A stretch of DNA of 64,000 nt from Epilithonimonas sp042695135 (GTDB taxonomy: Bacteria > Bacteroidota > Bacteroidia > Flavobacteriales > Weeksellaceae). Position numbers and translations under genes: made by a program. Positions 1-7,136 of this stretch are shown here, piece after piece. Where the stretch lies: contig NZ_CP170547.1 of the NCBI RefSeq assembly GCF_042695135.1, positions 992,001-1,056,000 of the forward strand, given 5' to 3'. The notes under the pieces were generated by a model. It did not search any database and was not told where the DNA came from. It saw nothing but the letters and a program-made list of their open reading frames with translations. Each line of letters opens with the position of its first letter. The first letter of the stretch is position 1.

Positions 1-7
1 TTACCTT

Positions 8-1288
8 ATGAAAAAATTATTGATAACAAGCAGTGTTCTTTTGTCTGCTTATATATCTGCACAATTCAGTGTAAAGGTCTCAATTCCGGCTTATTTATCA
101 GATTCAGAAATTTATCTTTATGGATTCAATGGATCCAAGGAGATTCTATACTCCAAAGCGAAAATATCAAATAATGTGGCTTATTTTAAAGTTGATAAGC
201 AATACATAGGTATGATGAGGGCTTTTTTTAAAAAAGCAAATTCTTCTGTGAATATGGTTTCTGAAAATAAGGACATCAATCTTAAAGTTGATTTGGATAG
301 TAAATACAAAATTTCCAATGTCGTTTTCGAGGATCAGACTAATAAGCTTTTCAGTAATGAAGTAGAACTTCAGAAAAAACAAGAATTGATACTTCCTGCA
401 CTTATTCAGATTAAGGATTATTATACGCCTTCTGATGCGTTTTATAAATCTTTGGATAGTGAGATCAATCTTCTTTCTAAAAAAGATCAAACAGCATATG
501 ATATCCATCCGTTTTTGAATTTTTATCAGAAAAATCAGAAATTCTCACAACAGGAAAAATCGGCAGAACTTACGAGTCAGGATTTTATTGATTTCTTTTC
601 AAAATCTGGCGAGTATCTGGAGACTTCTACAATTCTGAAACCCGCACTTATCAATTTTTTAAACGTTTCTAAATCAAATGTGGAAGGCAATGTTGACAAA
701 TTGCTGGACGCTGTAAATGTAGAAACACCAAGAGGACAGACAATTATGTCCGAACTTATTGAGATATTCAGCACTTATAGTATGGACAAGCTTAAAGATA
801 AATACCTTACGGAGGCTAATAATCTTAAATGTACTATTAATGACAGACTGGCCTCTACTATAAAAGCGAATAAAAATACAGAGATAGGGGCGAAATTACC
901 TAATACGGTTTTTGTAAATCCAGTTCATACGAAAGCTAAATCGCTGTATGATATCAAAGCATCTAAGAAAATTGTGGTATTTTGGTCATCTACCTGCTCA
1001 CATTGTGAAGCCGAATTGCCGAAACTTTTGGAAAAATATGATAAGCTGAAAGCTCAGAATATTGAGATCGTAGGTTTTTCATTGGATAGTAATTTGGATG
1101 ATTTTAAAAACAAAGCCAACATCTATCCTTGGATCAATGATTCCGAAGGAAAGGGCTGGTATAGTTCCTATGGAGACACTTATAACGTTGTTGCAACGCC
1201 AACATATTTTATTTTGGATGCCAATAATACCATCATCAGCAAACCAAATCATGTAGGTGATGTAATTGACTATTTAAAATTGAATTAA
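8..1288 (+). CDS. Secreted TlpA-like thioredoxin-fold protein
   Basis: The product has 426 aa. It begins with a signal peptide (about residues 1-19, hydrophobic, ending SAQ), so it acts in the periplasm or at the envelope. Residues about 20-120 look like the beta-rich N-terminal domain (DUF4369-like) often joined to TlpA domains in Bacteroidota. The C-terminal third (about 300-426) is a thioredoxin fold with the redox motif C330-S-H-C333 after a VVFWSSTC strand and a cis-Pro segment VVATPTYF. By family it would reduce or oxidise disulfides of exported proteins; the substrate is unknown. The ATG at 8 is the only start near the window edge that includes the signal peptide. It stands alone before tRNA-Met. 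The thioredoxin fold is sure; the N-terminal domain name is inference. Confidence 0.85.
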   Translation: MKKLLITSSVLLSAYISAQFSVKVSIPAYLSDSEIYLYGFNGSKEILYSKAKISNNVAYFKVDKQYIGMMRAFFKKANSSVNMVSENKDINLKVDLDSKYKISNVVFEDQTNKLFSNEVELQKKQELILPALIQIKDYYTPSDAFYKSLDSEINLLSKKDQTAYDIHPFLNFYQKNQKFSQQEKSAELTSQDFIDFFSKSGEYLETSTILKPALINFLNVSKSNVEGNVDKLLDAVNVETPRGQTIMSELIEIFSTYSMDKLKDKYLTEANNLKCTINDRLASTIKANKNTEIGAKLPNTVFVNPVHTKAKSLYDIKASKKIVVFWSSTCSHCEAELPKLLEKYDKLKAQNIEIVGFSLDSNLDDFKNKANIYPWINDSEGKGWYSSYGDTYNVVATPTYFILDANNTIISKPNHVGDVIDYLKLN

Positions 1289-1291
1289 AAT

Positions 1292-1321
1292 TTGTGGAAA
1301 TCCAAAATATCCTTATATTTG
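1292..1321 (+). promoter_or_regulatory. Promoter of tRNA-Met (Bacteroidota type)
   Basis: TTG at 1292-1294 and TATATTTG at 1314-1321 are 19 nt apart and match the -33 (TTG) and -7 (TAnnTTTG) elements of the Bacteroidota housekeeping sigma factor. The box ends 12 nt before the mature tRNA. Confidence 0.7.
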
Positions 1322-1333
1322 CACCACCAAAAT

Positions 1334-1407
1334 GGCGAGGTAGCTCAGTTGGTTAGAGCGCAGGATTCATAACCCTGAGGTCACGGGTTCAATTCCCGTC
1401 TTCGCTA
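1334..1407 (+). tRNA. tRNA-Met (anticodon CAT)
   Basis: A 74-nt cloverleaf. The acceptor stem GGCGAGG pairs with CTTCGCT (two G-U pairs), the anticodon loop is TTCATAA with CAT, and the T arm is ACGGG-TTCAATT-CCCGT. The discriminator is A, and CCA is not fully encoded. It reads as elongator Met because a normal paired first base is present; a lysidine-modified Ile tRNA cannot be fully excluded. It has its own promoter and terminator. Confidence 0.95.
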
Positions 1408-1410
1408 CAT

Positions 1411-1446
1411 AAAACTCTCTTCTTAATTAAGAAGAGAGTTTTTATT
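1411..1446 (+). terminator. Intrinsic terminator of tRNA-Met
   Basis: A perfect inverted repeat, with arms AACTCTCTTCTTAA and TTAAGAAGAGAGTT, is followed by a T-run directly after the tRNA. Confidence 0.85.
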
Positions 1447-1559
1447 TTTGAGCTAATTTGAATTGTCTATTTATGAGACAGTGATTATCTTAATTAAAGT
1501 TTATAACTTTTTGATTACTAAGTATTTTTAAAATAATTCAAATTAATGTTTAAATATAT

Positions 1560-1590
1560 TTGGAGGTTATGTTAAAATGTTGTACTTTTA
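1560..1590 (+). promoter_or_regulatory. Candidate promoter of an intergenic small RNA
   Basis: TTG (1560-1562) lies 20 nt from TACTTTTA (1583-1590), one mismatch from TAnnTTTG. No coding region follows on this strand, only two hairpins and an intrinsic terminator. Confidence 0.35.
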
Positions 1591-1594
1591 CGGG

Positions 1595-1677
1595 GCTTTT
1601 GAGACAATCACTCAGGGGCAATAAATTTTTTTTCATCATTTGTGTTTTTAGAATCGTACCTCGTGTACGATTCTTTT
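1595..1677 (+). ncRNA. Candidate small RNA of about 80 nt
   Basis: The expected start site (about 1595-1597) falls at the foot of a 9-bp hairpin, GCTTTTGAG / CTCAGGGGC (loop ACAATCA; three G-U pairs). The sequence then runs through a T-rich linker to a strong terminator hairpin GAATCGTAC / GTACGATTC (1651-1673) and TTTTTTA. tRNA-Met upstream already has its own terminator, and the next gene runs the other way, so this terminator otherwise serves no visible gene. No RNA family is recognised. This is inference from the promoter-hairpin-terminator layout. Confidence 0.35.
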
Positions 1678-2745
1678 TTATGCCTCACAGCGGACAAGTA
1701 AGATGATGAAATAAGAATAAGTAATACTGCCGTCCTGCTGATTTGATTTTAAAAAAAGGTCATTTGTAAATCCAAAAACATCACTTACCAAACCTTCATT
1801 TTTTTTGAAAAACTCAATTTCGTTGATCCTGTCTCTTTTCATTTTTTCAGAATATTGCGATAGAATCCCTTTTGCAAAAGATTTGTTTTTCACAGATAAG
1901 TTTCTCAAAAGACTTTTAAGAACATACAGTTGATAACTGTATTTCAAATCCTGATCGTTAGAGTTTTTAGAACATAGGTAAGCGATAAAGCTGGCTTCCT
2001 GTTCCCTGGCAAATCCAAGTTGATGTGACATTTCGTGGGCCAGCGTAAAAGGAAGCTGCGTGGACGGGAGATTTGGATTGTATTGCGATTCTGCAGTAAA
2101 CGGATTATAATAGCCTAAAATACCTGTGTAATTCATCAAATGATTATACAGGCTTGGCTTTACTGACAAGATTTCAATGGGTCTTTTTGAGGTGATCTGA
2201 GTCGATAAGTTCTTTTGCTGTGCTAAAATTTCTTTTTCTACTTTTTGAAGATCTTTAACCACGAAAATACCTTTATGGTCTTCAGAAACTTTCTCTCTGG
2301 TTTCTTTGCAAAGTTTAAGATATTTTATAGTCAATTTTTTCAGATTTTCTTCCGTAATATCTTTTTTAGCAAGTTTCTCAATAATCGGTGTTTGAAAATA
2401 AAGCATTCCCCAAAGACATTGATAAACAAAATAAGACAGGTTGATGAAAATAAGTAAACGTTTCAAACTTATGCTCTTTTTCTTTCTTATCAAATTAATG
2501 GTTATATACACCAAATAAAGTAAAACAAACGTATAAATAACATCTCCGGCAGAAAATGCAAACTTCGAAAATAGTAAGATGTGAAAATTCTTTTTCCATT
2601 CAAACAGATGTGAGAAGAGGTTAATTGCAAAATCTATTTTCGACAAGATATAGAAAAACGAAAATTGGGCAACCAAAACGATTGCCCAAAATTTATTTCT
2701 AATAAAAATATTTTTTTTAGTGTCCACCGGATACTTTCTTATCAA
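1678..2745 (-). CDS. DUF3810 family membrane metalloprotease-like protein
   Basis: The product has 355 aa. The N-terminal part has hydrophobic segments at about residues 17-40, 60-85 and 95-115, followed by a soluble region with a zinc-protease signature, HEMSHQLGFAREQEA, at about residues 238-252 (HExxH plus a downstream Glu). This is the hallmark of DUF3810, a Bacteroidota family; activity and substrate are not known to me. The ATG at 2745 lies inside the 3' end of the transporter gene (29-nt overlap), so the two are probably translated from one mRNA. The overlap is larger than usual, and a non-ATG start slightly downstream is possible. Confidence 0.8.
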   Translation of the reverse strand: MIRKYPVDTKKNIFIRNKFWAIVLVAQFSFFYILSKIDFAINLFSHLFEWKKNFHILLFSKFAFSAGDVIYTFVLLYLVYITINLIRKKKSISLKRLLIFINLSYFVYQCLWGMLYFQTPIIEKLAKKDITEENLKKLTIKYLKLCKETREKVSEDHKGIFVVKDLQKVEKEILAQQKNLSTQITSKRPIEILSVKPSLYNHLMNYTGILGYYNPFTAESQYNPNLPSTQLPFTLAHEMSHQLGFAREQEASFIAYLCSKNSNDQDLKYSYQLYVLKSLLRNLSVKNKSFAKGILSQYSEKMKRDRINEIEFFKKNEGLVSDVFGFTNDLFLKSNQQDGSITYSYFIILLVRCEA

Positions 2746-4165
2746 AATTGATTCCCTGATTTTTTAAAATTCCACTCACTTTCCAAGCATAAAATGCCAG
2801 ATAGGCAAAACACAAGATCCCAACAACATAGCTATGTTGGATTCCTATACTTTCAGAAACAACACCTTGTAGCCAGCTTACGATTCCACCTCCCATAATC
2901 ATCATGATCAGGAAGCTGCTTCCCTGGCTGGTATGTTTTCCAAGACCACTTACAGCCAAAGTGAAGATACACGGCCAAAGCGTACTGCAGAATAATCCAA
3001 CACTTGTGAAAGCATAGATACTAACGATTCCATCCGTAAACATCCCAATAGTTAAAGCAATAATTCCAAGGGCAGAGAATATTAATAACATTCTGGCAGG
3101 ATTTCCTTTGCTTGCCATATCAGCACCGATTAGTACTAAAATTATAAGTCCGTAAACGTAAAACGGAGATAAGTCATGTTTTGCAATGGCATTGACCATT
3201 AAGAAAATAGCAAAGGCTAAATAGGGAGCAATAAAACGCAATATTTTTTGCAGGCTCATATTATCTGTAAAAGCTTCTACAGCTCCTGTCCAACGACCGA
3301 TCATCAAACTCGCCCAATAGAGAGAGATGTATGGAGAGATTTCCTGTAAAGTATATAAAACACCGGTTTGTGAATTCACTATAGTTTCCATATAAGCAGG
3401 CAGATTACTCGCAGTAGAAACTTCCACGCCAACGTAGATGAAAATTGCAAGCATCCCCAACAACAATTGAGGATATTTCAAAGCAGAAGTTTTCACATTT
3501 CCGTCTTCTTTTACAGTTTCTTCAATCGTTGCAGGATGTTCCGGTAACGACGATAATTTAAGCAAAATGGCTACAGCTAAAAATGCAACACCCAAAACCA
3601 AATAAGGAATTTTAACGCTCTCGATGCTCATTTCTGTATTTTCAGAAGCTGCTGAACCGAATATTGCAAAACTGACGATCAATGGACCAATTGTAGTTCC
3701 AAGATTGTTGATTCCTCCAGCAAGCGTCAAACGCTGCGATCCTGTTGTAATAGGTCCCAAAGCAATGGCCAACGGATTAGCAACAGTCTGCTGCAAAGAA
3801 AAACCCAATGCCACTGTAAACAACCCTGAAAGCATCAATGGAAATGAATGAAGATTGGCAGCCGGATAGAACAATAATGTTCCTAAAGCCGAAATAGCAA
3901 GCCCTAATGCCAATCCGTTTTTATAACCGATTTTATTGACTAAATCTTTTCCAATCGCTAATGAAATCAACATATAAATGATTGAACCAACTGTATAGGC
4001 AATATAAAATGCTACAGATACAAGCTGACTTTGACCTTGAGTCAAATCGAATGCTTTTTTGAAAACCGGAATTAAGATGTCGTTACTCGCAGCGACAAAT
4101 CCCCAGAAGAAAAAAACGGTTACAAGCGGGATAAACTGTGCCCAATTTGTTTTTTGTGATTCCAT
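2717..4165 (-). CDS. FucP/GluP-type sugar:H+ symporter, MFS
   Basis: The product has 482 aa with about 12 hydrophobic helices throughout. The N-terminus (FIPLVTVFFFWGFVAASNDILIP region) and the segment QSQLVSVAFYIAYTVGS match the fucose / glucose-galactose permease branch of the major facilitator superfamily. It would carry a monosaccharide into the cytoplasm with protons; the exact sugar cannot be read. It is the first gene of a transporter-DUF3810 pair. A -7 box (TACATTTG, 4204-4211 minus) lies 38 nt upstream of the ATG. Family call is strong; substrate is inference. Confidence 0.88.
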   Translation of the reverse strand: MESQKTNWAQFIPLVTVFFFWGFVAASNDILIPVFKKAFDLTQGQSQLVSVAFYIAYTVGSIIYMLISLAIGKDLVNKIGYKNGLALGLAISALGTLLFYPAANLHSFPLMLSGLFTVALGFSLQQTVANPLAIALGPITTGSQRLTLAGGINNLGTTIGPLIVSFAIFGSAASENTEMSIESVKIPYLVLGVAFLAVAILLKLSSLPEHPATIEETVKEDGNVKTSALKYPQLLLGMLAIFIYVGVEVSTASNLPAYMETIVNSQTGVLYTLQEISPYISLYWASLMIGRWTGAVEAFTDNMSLQKILRFIAPYLAFAIFLMVNAIAKHDLSPFYVYGLIILVLIGADMASKGNPARMLLIFSALGIIALTIGMFTDGIVSIYAFTSVGLFCSTLWPCIFTLAVSGLGKHTSQGSSFLIMMIMGGGIVSWLQGVVSESIGIQHSYVVGILCFAYLAFYAWKVSGILKNQGINFDKKVSGGH

Positions 4166-4203
4166 TATTAATTGATTGTTAATTTAAGGTTAATATATAA
4201 TAG

Positions 4204-4211
4204 CAAATGTA
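4204..4211 (-). promoter_or_regulatory. -7 box upstream of the sugar transporter
   Basis: TACATTTG on the minus strand matches TAnnTTTG. No good TTG lies at the expected distance, so it may need an activator or be weak. Confidence 0.4.
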
Positions 4212-4237
4212 AGTAAAAAGTCTTATTAGTAGAATAA

Positions 4238-4966
4238 TTATTTTAATTTCTCCAAAAGAGACAATCTTATTTCTTCGTGCGCTTTGTCTTTTAATTCTTT
4301 CAGTGGAGAATCTGGCATCAGGATATCGTTGAAAAAAATGTCAACGCGCCCGGGATATCCTTTTTTATTATCGAAAGGAAACATTTCTTTAAGACCCTTG
4401 AAAGTATAAACGGCGATCGGGAATTGATGCTTTGTGGATAGGATGAAAGCACCATCTTTAAAATCGTCCAAAATAACATTGGTATCATCGGGAACGCCGC
4501 CTTCGGGGAAGATAACAACACTTTGTCCGTCTTTCATCCGTTCTGCACATCTTCTGTAAACATCGGCGCGGCTTCTCGCACTTTTTCTATCCACCATTAC
4601 GCAAACACGTCTGTAAACGCTCCCGAAGACCGGAATTTTTTCCAGTTCTTTTTTTCCGACATAGCAAAGTGGATGATTTGGAAATAGTATGCAAGGCAGC
4701 ATCACATCCATTAAAGAAGTATGGTTAGAAATAATGACGTAAGCCTGATTCTTGTCAATTTTCTTATCCGTTTTATTGATGATCCTGTATCGGAAGCCAG
4801 TTCCATAGAAAATTCCCATCGCCCAAAGACGGATGAAGAAATAGCAGGCTTTATAACCTTCCTTACGGATTGATAAAAGATACACGGGAAGAAAAAATAT
4901 AAGTGTGAGAATGGTTGCCAAAATCACCATCCAAAATCGCCAGGCATAAACCAACAAAACCTTCAT
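4238..4966 (-). CDS. plsC: 1-acyl-sn-glycerol-3-phosphate acyltransferase
   Basis: The product has 242 aa. It transfers an acyl chain to lysophosphatidic acid in phospholipid synthesis at the inner membrane. An N-terminal hydrophobic helix (about residues 10-33) is followed by the acyltransferase motifs: NHTSLMD with H82 and D87 (HX4D), a phosphate-binding stretch near VDRKSARSR (about 125-133), and FPEGG at 153-157 in place of the usual FPEGT. Length fits the family. It lies 32 bp downstream of the GtrA-family gene on the same strand and is probably co-transcribed. Related acyltransferases (for example lipid A-type) remain possible. Confidence 0.85.
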   Translation of the reverse strand: MKVLLVYAWRFWMVILATILTLIFFLPVYLLSIRKEGYKACYFFIRLWAMGIFYGTGFRYRIINKTDKKIDKNQAYVIISNHTSLMDVMLPCILFPNHPLCYVGKKELEKIPVFGSVYRRVCVMVDRKSARSRADVYRRCAERMKDGQSVVIFPEGGVPDDTNVILDDFKDGAFILSTKHQFPIAVYTFKGLKEMFPFDNKKGYPGRVDIFFNDILMPDSPLKELKDKAHEEIRLSLLEKLK

Positions 4967-4998
4967 TAATATTCTATTTAGTTCAAAAATAAGTTTTT

Positions 4999-5457
4999 TT
5001 ATCCGTTAAATATCACTTTTTTCTTTATAGAATAGTTGAGTAGTGATACAATAACGATAGACGTGATCTTACTTGTCATTTCCTGAGACAACACATAAAT
5101 ACCGAGATCAATCGCATCTTTGAAAACAAAATGATAAAGAATTTGAAACAAAAACAAACTAATAAATGTGGAAACCACAGAAACAGAAATGAAATAAGCA
5201 AATTCTTTTCTCTTGGAATGTTTCCCTCTTTCAAAAACAAACCAGATGCTGAGGAAATAATTGGTGATAATGCCGCAGCTTGTAGATAAGATATTGCTAA
5301 ACGGATATTTGATTCCATACAGATTATACTCACTCGCAAAAATTCTTGGAAGGTAAACGCTCAGCATTTTGAAGCTCCCGATTTCTACAATAGCGCTTAA
5401 TCCACCAGCGACGATGAAGAGTATGATTTGTTTATGACGAACTAGTAATTGTTTCAT
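4999..5457 (-). CDS. GtrA family membrane protein
   Basis: From the ATG at 5457 the product has 152 aa with four hydrophobic helices, beginning with FIVAGGLSAIVEIGSFKML, typical of GtrA/DPMS3 proteins that assist transfer of lipid-linked sugars across the membrane. An upstream in-frame ATG (5613) would add 52 low-complexity Asn/Lys-rich residues. I reject it because a consensus -7 box (TAAATTTG, 5466-5473 minus) lies between the two starts, so the mRNA should begin close to 5457. The partner glycosyltransferase is not next to it; plsC is. Confidence 0.82.
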   Translation of the reverse strand: MKQLLVRHKQIILFIVAGGLSAIVEIGSFKMLSVYLPRIFASEYNLYGIKYPFSNILSTSCGIITNYFLSIWFVFERGKHSKRKEFAYFISVSVVSTFISLFLFQILYHFVFKDAIDLGIYVLSQEMTSKITSIVIVSLLNYSIKKKVIFNG

Positions 5458-5465
5458 TTCGTTTG

Positions 5466-5473
5466 CAAATTTA
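5466..5473 (-). promoter_or_regulatory. -7 box of the GtrA-plsC unit
   Basis: TAAATTTG on the minus strand, 8 nt before the ATG at 5457. This leaves an almost leaderless mRNA and fixes the start codon. Confidence 0.5.
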
Positions 5474-5637
5474 TACGAATTGTTAAATGTTTTAAAATAA
5501 TTGTTAAATAATTTTTTTGTATCAAAAATATTTTTACTTTTATTAAGTGTTAATGGTTTATGCGATTTGATTGAATTATCAATTGATTTTTTGTTAAATA
5601 ATTGTGAAAACATTAATGCTGATCGATGTTATATTGG

Positions 5638-5675
5638 AATCCTGGCTCTAGAAATTCAGCCGGGACATTTTTTCA
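5638..5675 (+). promoter_or_regulatory. Terminator-like leader hairpin upstream of the 82-aa gene
   Basis: TCCTGGCT and AGCCGGGA form an 8-bp stem with one G-U pair, followed by CATTTTTTC. It sits about 45 nt before the ATG at 5719, with no plus-strand gene upstream, so it may be an attenuator or the end of a short transcript. Confidence 0.3.
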
Positions 5676-5718
5676 TCACTTGTCAAGACACCACACTCAC
5701 AAAATAATAATTACAAAA

Positions 5719-5967
5719 ATGAAAAATTCTAACAGACCTTACAGAAAATTTCTGCCTCAACAGGACAAAATTGAGGAGTTGGAAAAAAGTAGCTCCAGGT
5801 TCAAAAGAATCTATTCAGAATATGAATTGATGTCCGATGAACTTTGGGATATGGAAAGCAGCGAGACTGCAGAAAGCATTCCTGATGATTTCATCAATGC
5901 AATCAAATTACAGACATCCTATCTCGAAGACGAGATTCAGGATTGGCTGATAGAAGATCCTAAATAA
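5719..5967 (+). CDS. Small hypothetical acidic protein, 82 aa
   Basis: The product has 82 aa and no signal peptide or membrane segment. It is acidic and probably helical, with many Glu/Asp and Leu/Ile (for example LEKSSSRFKRIYSEYELMS). I do not recognise the family. The ATG at 5719 follows TACAAAA, a typical A-rich context. The longer reading from 5626 would run through the hairpin at 5638-5675 and encode a His/Arg-rich, unlikely N-terminus. It stands alone, divergent from the GtrA-plsC block and 60 bp before the sugar-kinase gene, with which it may be co-transcribed. Confidence 0.6.
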   Translation: MKNSNRPYRKFLPQQDKIEELEKSSSRFKRIYSEYELMSDELWDMESSETAESIPDDFINAIKLQTSYLEDEIQDWLIEDPK

Positions 5968-6027
5968 ACAGACATCACACAGAATCTTCCCAAAAAATAT
6001 TACATTAGCATTTTAAAAACCTAATAT

Positions 6028-6888
6028 ATGATTGCTATTGTTGATGGAGGATCTACCAAATGTGACTGGGTTATCCTGGAAAATGATGGTACAGAAGTAC
6101 TCAAGACCGAGACGATCGGTTTCAATCCTAATATTATAAAATCCGAATTAATTGCGCCCGAATTAGAAAATAATCAGGCACTCACCAAGTTCCACGACTA
6201 CATAGAAAACATATTTTTTTACGGCTCCGGCTGCGGAACGCCCGAAAACAGATTGATTGTAGAAAGAGAAATACAGAAAGTTTTCCCTAATGCACAGATT
6301 AGTGTCAAAGAAGATCTTTTAGCAGCTGCATATGCCGCTTACAGAGGTGTTCCGGCAATCGTATGTATTCTTGGAACAGGTTCCAATGCCTGCTATTTCG
6401 ATGGCGAAAATGTAAAAACAGAATTACCGTCCTTAGGTTTTCTGATAGGAGACGAAGGCAGTGGAAGCGCGCTGGGAAAGCAACTCGTTCGTCATTATTT
6501 TATGAAAAAATTACCGCCGGATCTTCACCAGCAGTTTACTGAGATTTATCAGTTAAATATTGATGATCTTCTCAAAAATATGTATCACAATCCAAGAGCG
6601 AATGCTTATATGGCAGATTTTACACGCTTCATTGTTGACAGGAAAACGCATCCTTATTTTCAGAATTTTATTTACAAAGAACTCAAGAATTTCCTTGAGT
6701 TTCAGGTGATGCCATACGAAGAATGCCGGGAAAGCGAAGTCAATTTTATTGGCTCAATCGCTTACTTTTTCGAGGACATTCTTCGGGCAGCCGCTTCGGA
6801 TTTTCATTTCAAAATAGGCACCGTTGTTCAGAAACCGATAGAAAGTCTGGTGAATTATCATCGTGACTATATCATTCCAAAACTTTAA
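6028..6888 (+). CDS. BadF/BadG family ATPase, N-acetylglucosamine kinase-like
   Basis: The product has 286 aa with an ASKHA (actin-like) fold. Phosphate-1 loop DGGSTKCDW is near the N-terminus (residues 6-14), followed by an LGTGSNACYF loop (about 116-125) and a GDEGSGSALGK adenosine-side motif (about 140-150). The length and motif set match N-acetylglucosamine kinase-type members of the BadF/BadG/BcrA/BcrD family in Bacteroidota. These would phosphorylate an amino sugar salvaged from cell wall or chitin; the substrate is inference. It starts at ATG 6028, and the stop is followed at once by a structured intergenic repeat (6902 onward). Confidence 0.8.
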   Translation: MIAIVDGGSTKCDWVILENDGTEVLKTETIGFNPNIIKSELIAPELENNQALTKFHDYIENIFFYGSGCGTPENRLIVEREIQKVFPNAQISVKEDLLAAAYAAYRGVPAIVCILGTGSNACYFDGENVKTELPSLGFLIGDEGSGSALGKQLVRHYFMKKLPPDLHQQFTEIYQLNIDDLLKNMYHNPRANAYMADFTRFIVDRKTHPYFQNFIYKELKNFLEFQVMPYEECRESEVNFIGSIAYFFEDILRAAASDFHFKIGTVVQKPIESLVNYHRDYIIPKL

Positions 6889-6901
6889 CTTTGCACAGAT
6901 A

Positions 6902-7080
6902 TTTGGGCGTGTCCTTTGTCTCGTCAAGATCTTTGCAAAGATCCAGACGAGACAAGCGGGCCGGTCTACGGGCAGTCGCTTTTTTTGTTTTTGTCATCCT
7001 GAGGCTCTAGAAGAACGCTTGCAACAAAAACAAAAAAGAGCTCCAACAATGCCCTCCGCCCTTACGCAGCAAAGTCATAA
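6902..7080 (+). repeat. Structured intergenic repeat, copy A
   Basis: The element begins TTTGGGCGTGTCC, contains a near-perfect palindrome (6918-6953: arms GTCTCGTC / GACGAGAC around the 16-bp palindrome GATCTTTGCAAAGATC), then AGCGGGCCGG and GCTTTTTTTG ... CAAAAAAGAGC complementary segments, and ends CCCTCCGCCCTTACGC. Its order of blocks resembles the elements at 18767-18956 and 63936-64000. An 80-codon reading frame across it (6863-7105) has no protein-like features. It lies between the sugar-kinase gene and maeB. Confidence 0.5.
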
Positions 7081-7136
7081 TAAAAACCTGTGGATCAAAT
7101 TTTAACCAAGAATGGTCCACTCAAAAGAAATTAAAA

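Noticed and set aside
5458..5613. 52-residue N-terminal extension of the GtrA protein
   Set aside because: Low-complexity Asn/Lys sequence upstream of a consensus -7 box; the mRNA would not include it.
6863..7105. 80-aa reading frame after the sugar-kinase gene
   Set aside because: It runs through structured repeat A, has Gln/Lys/Arg low complexity and no start context.
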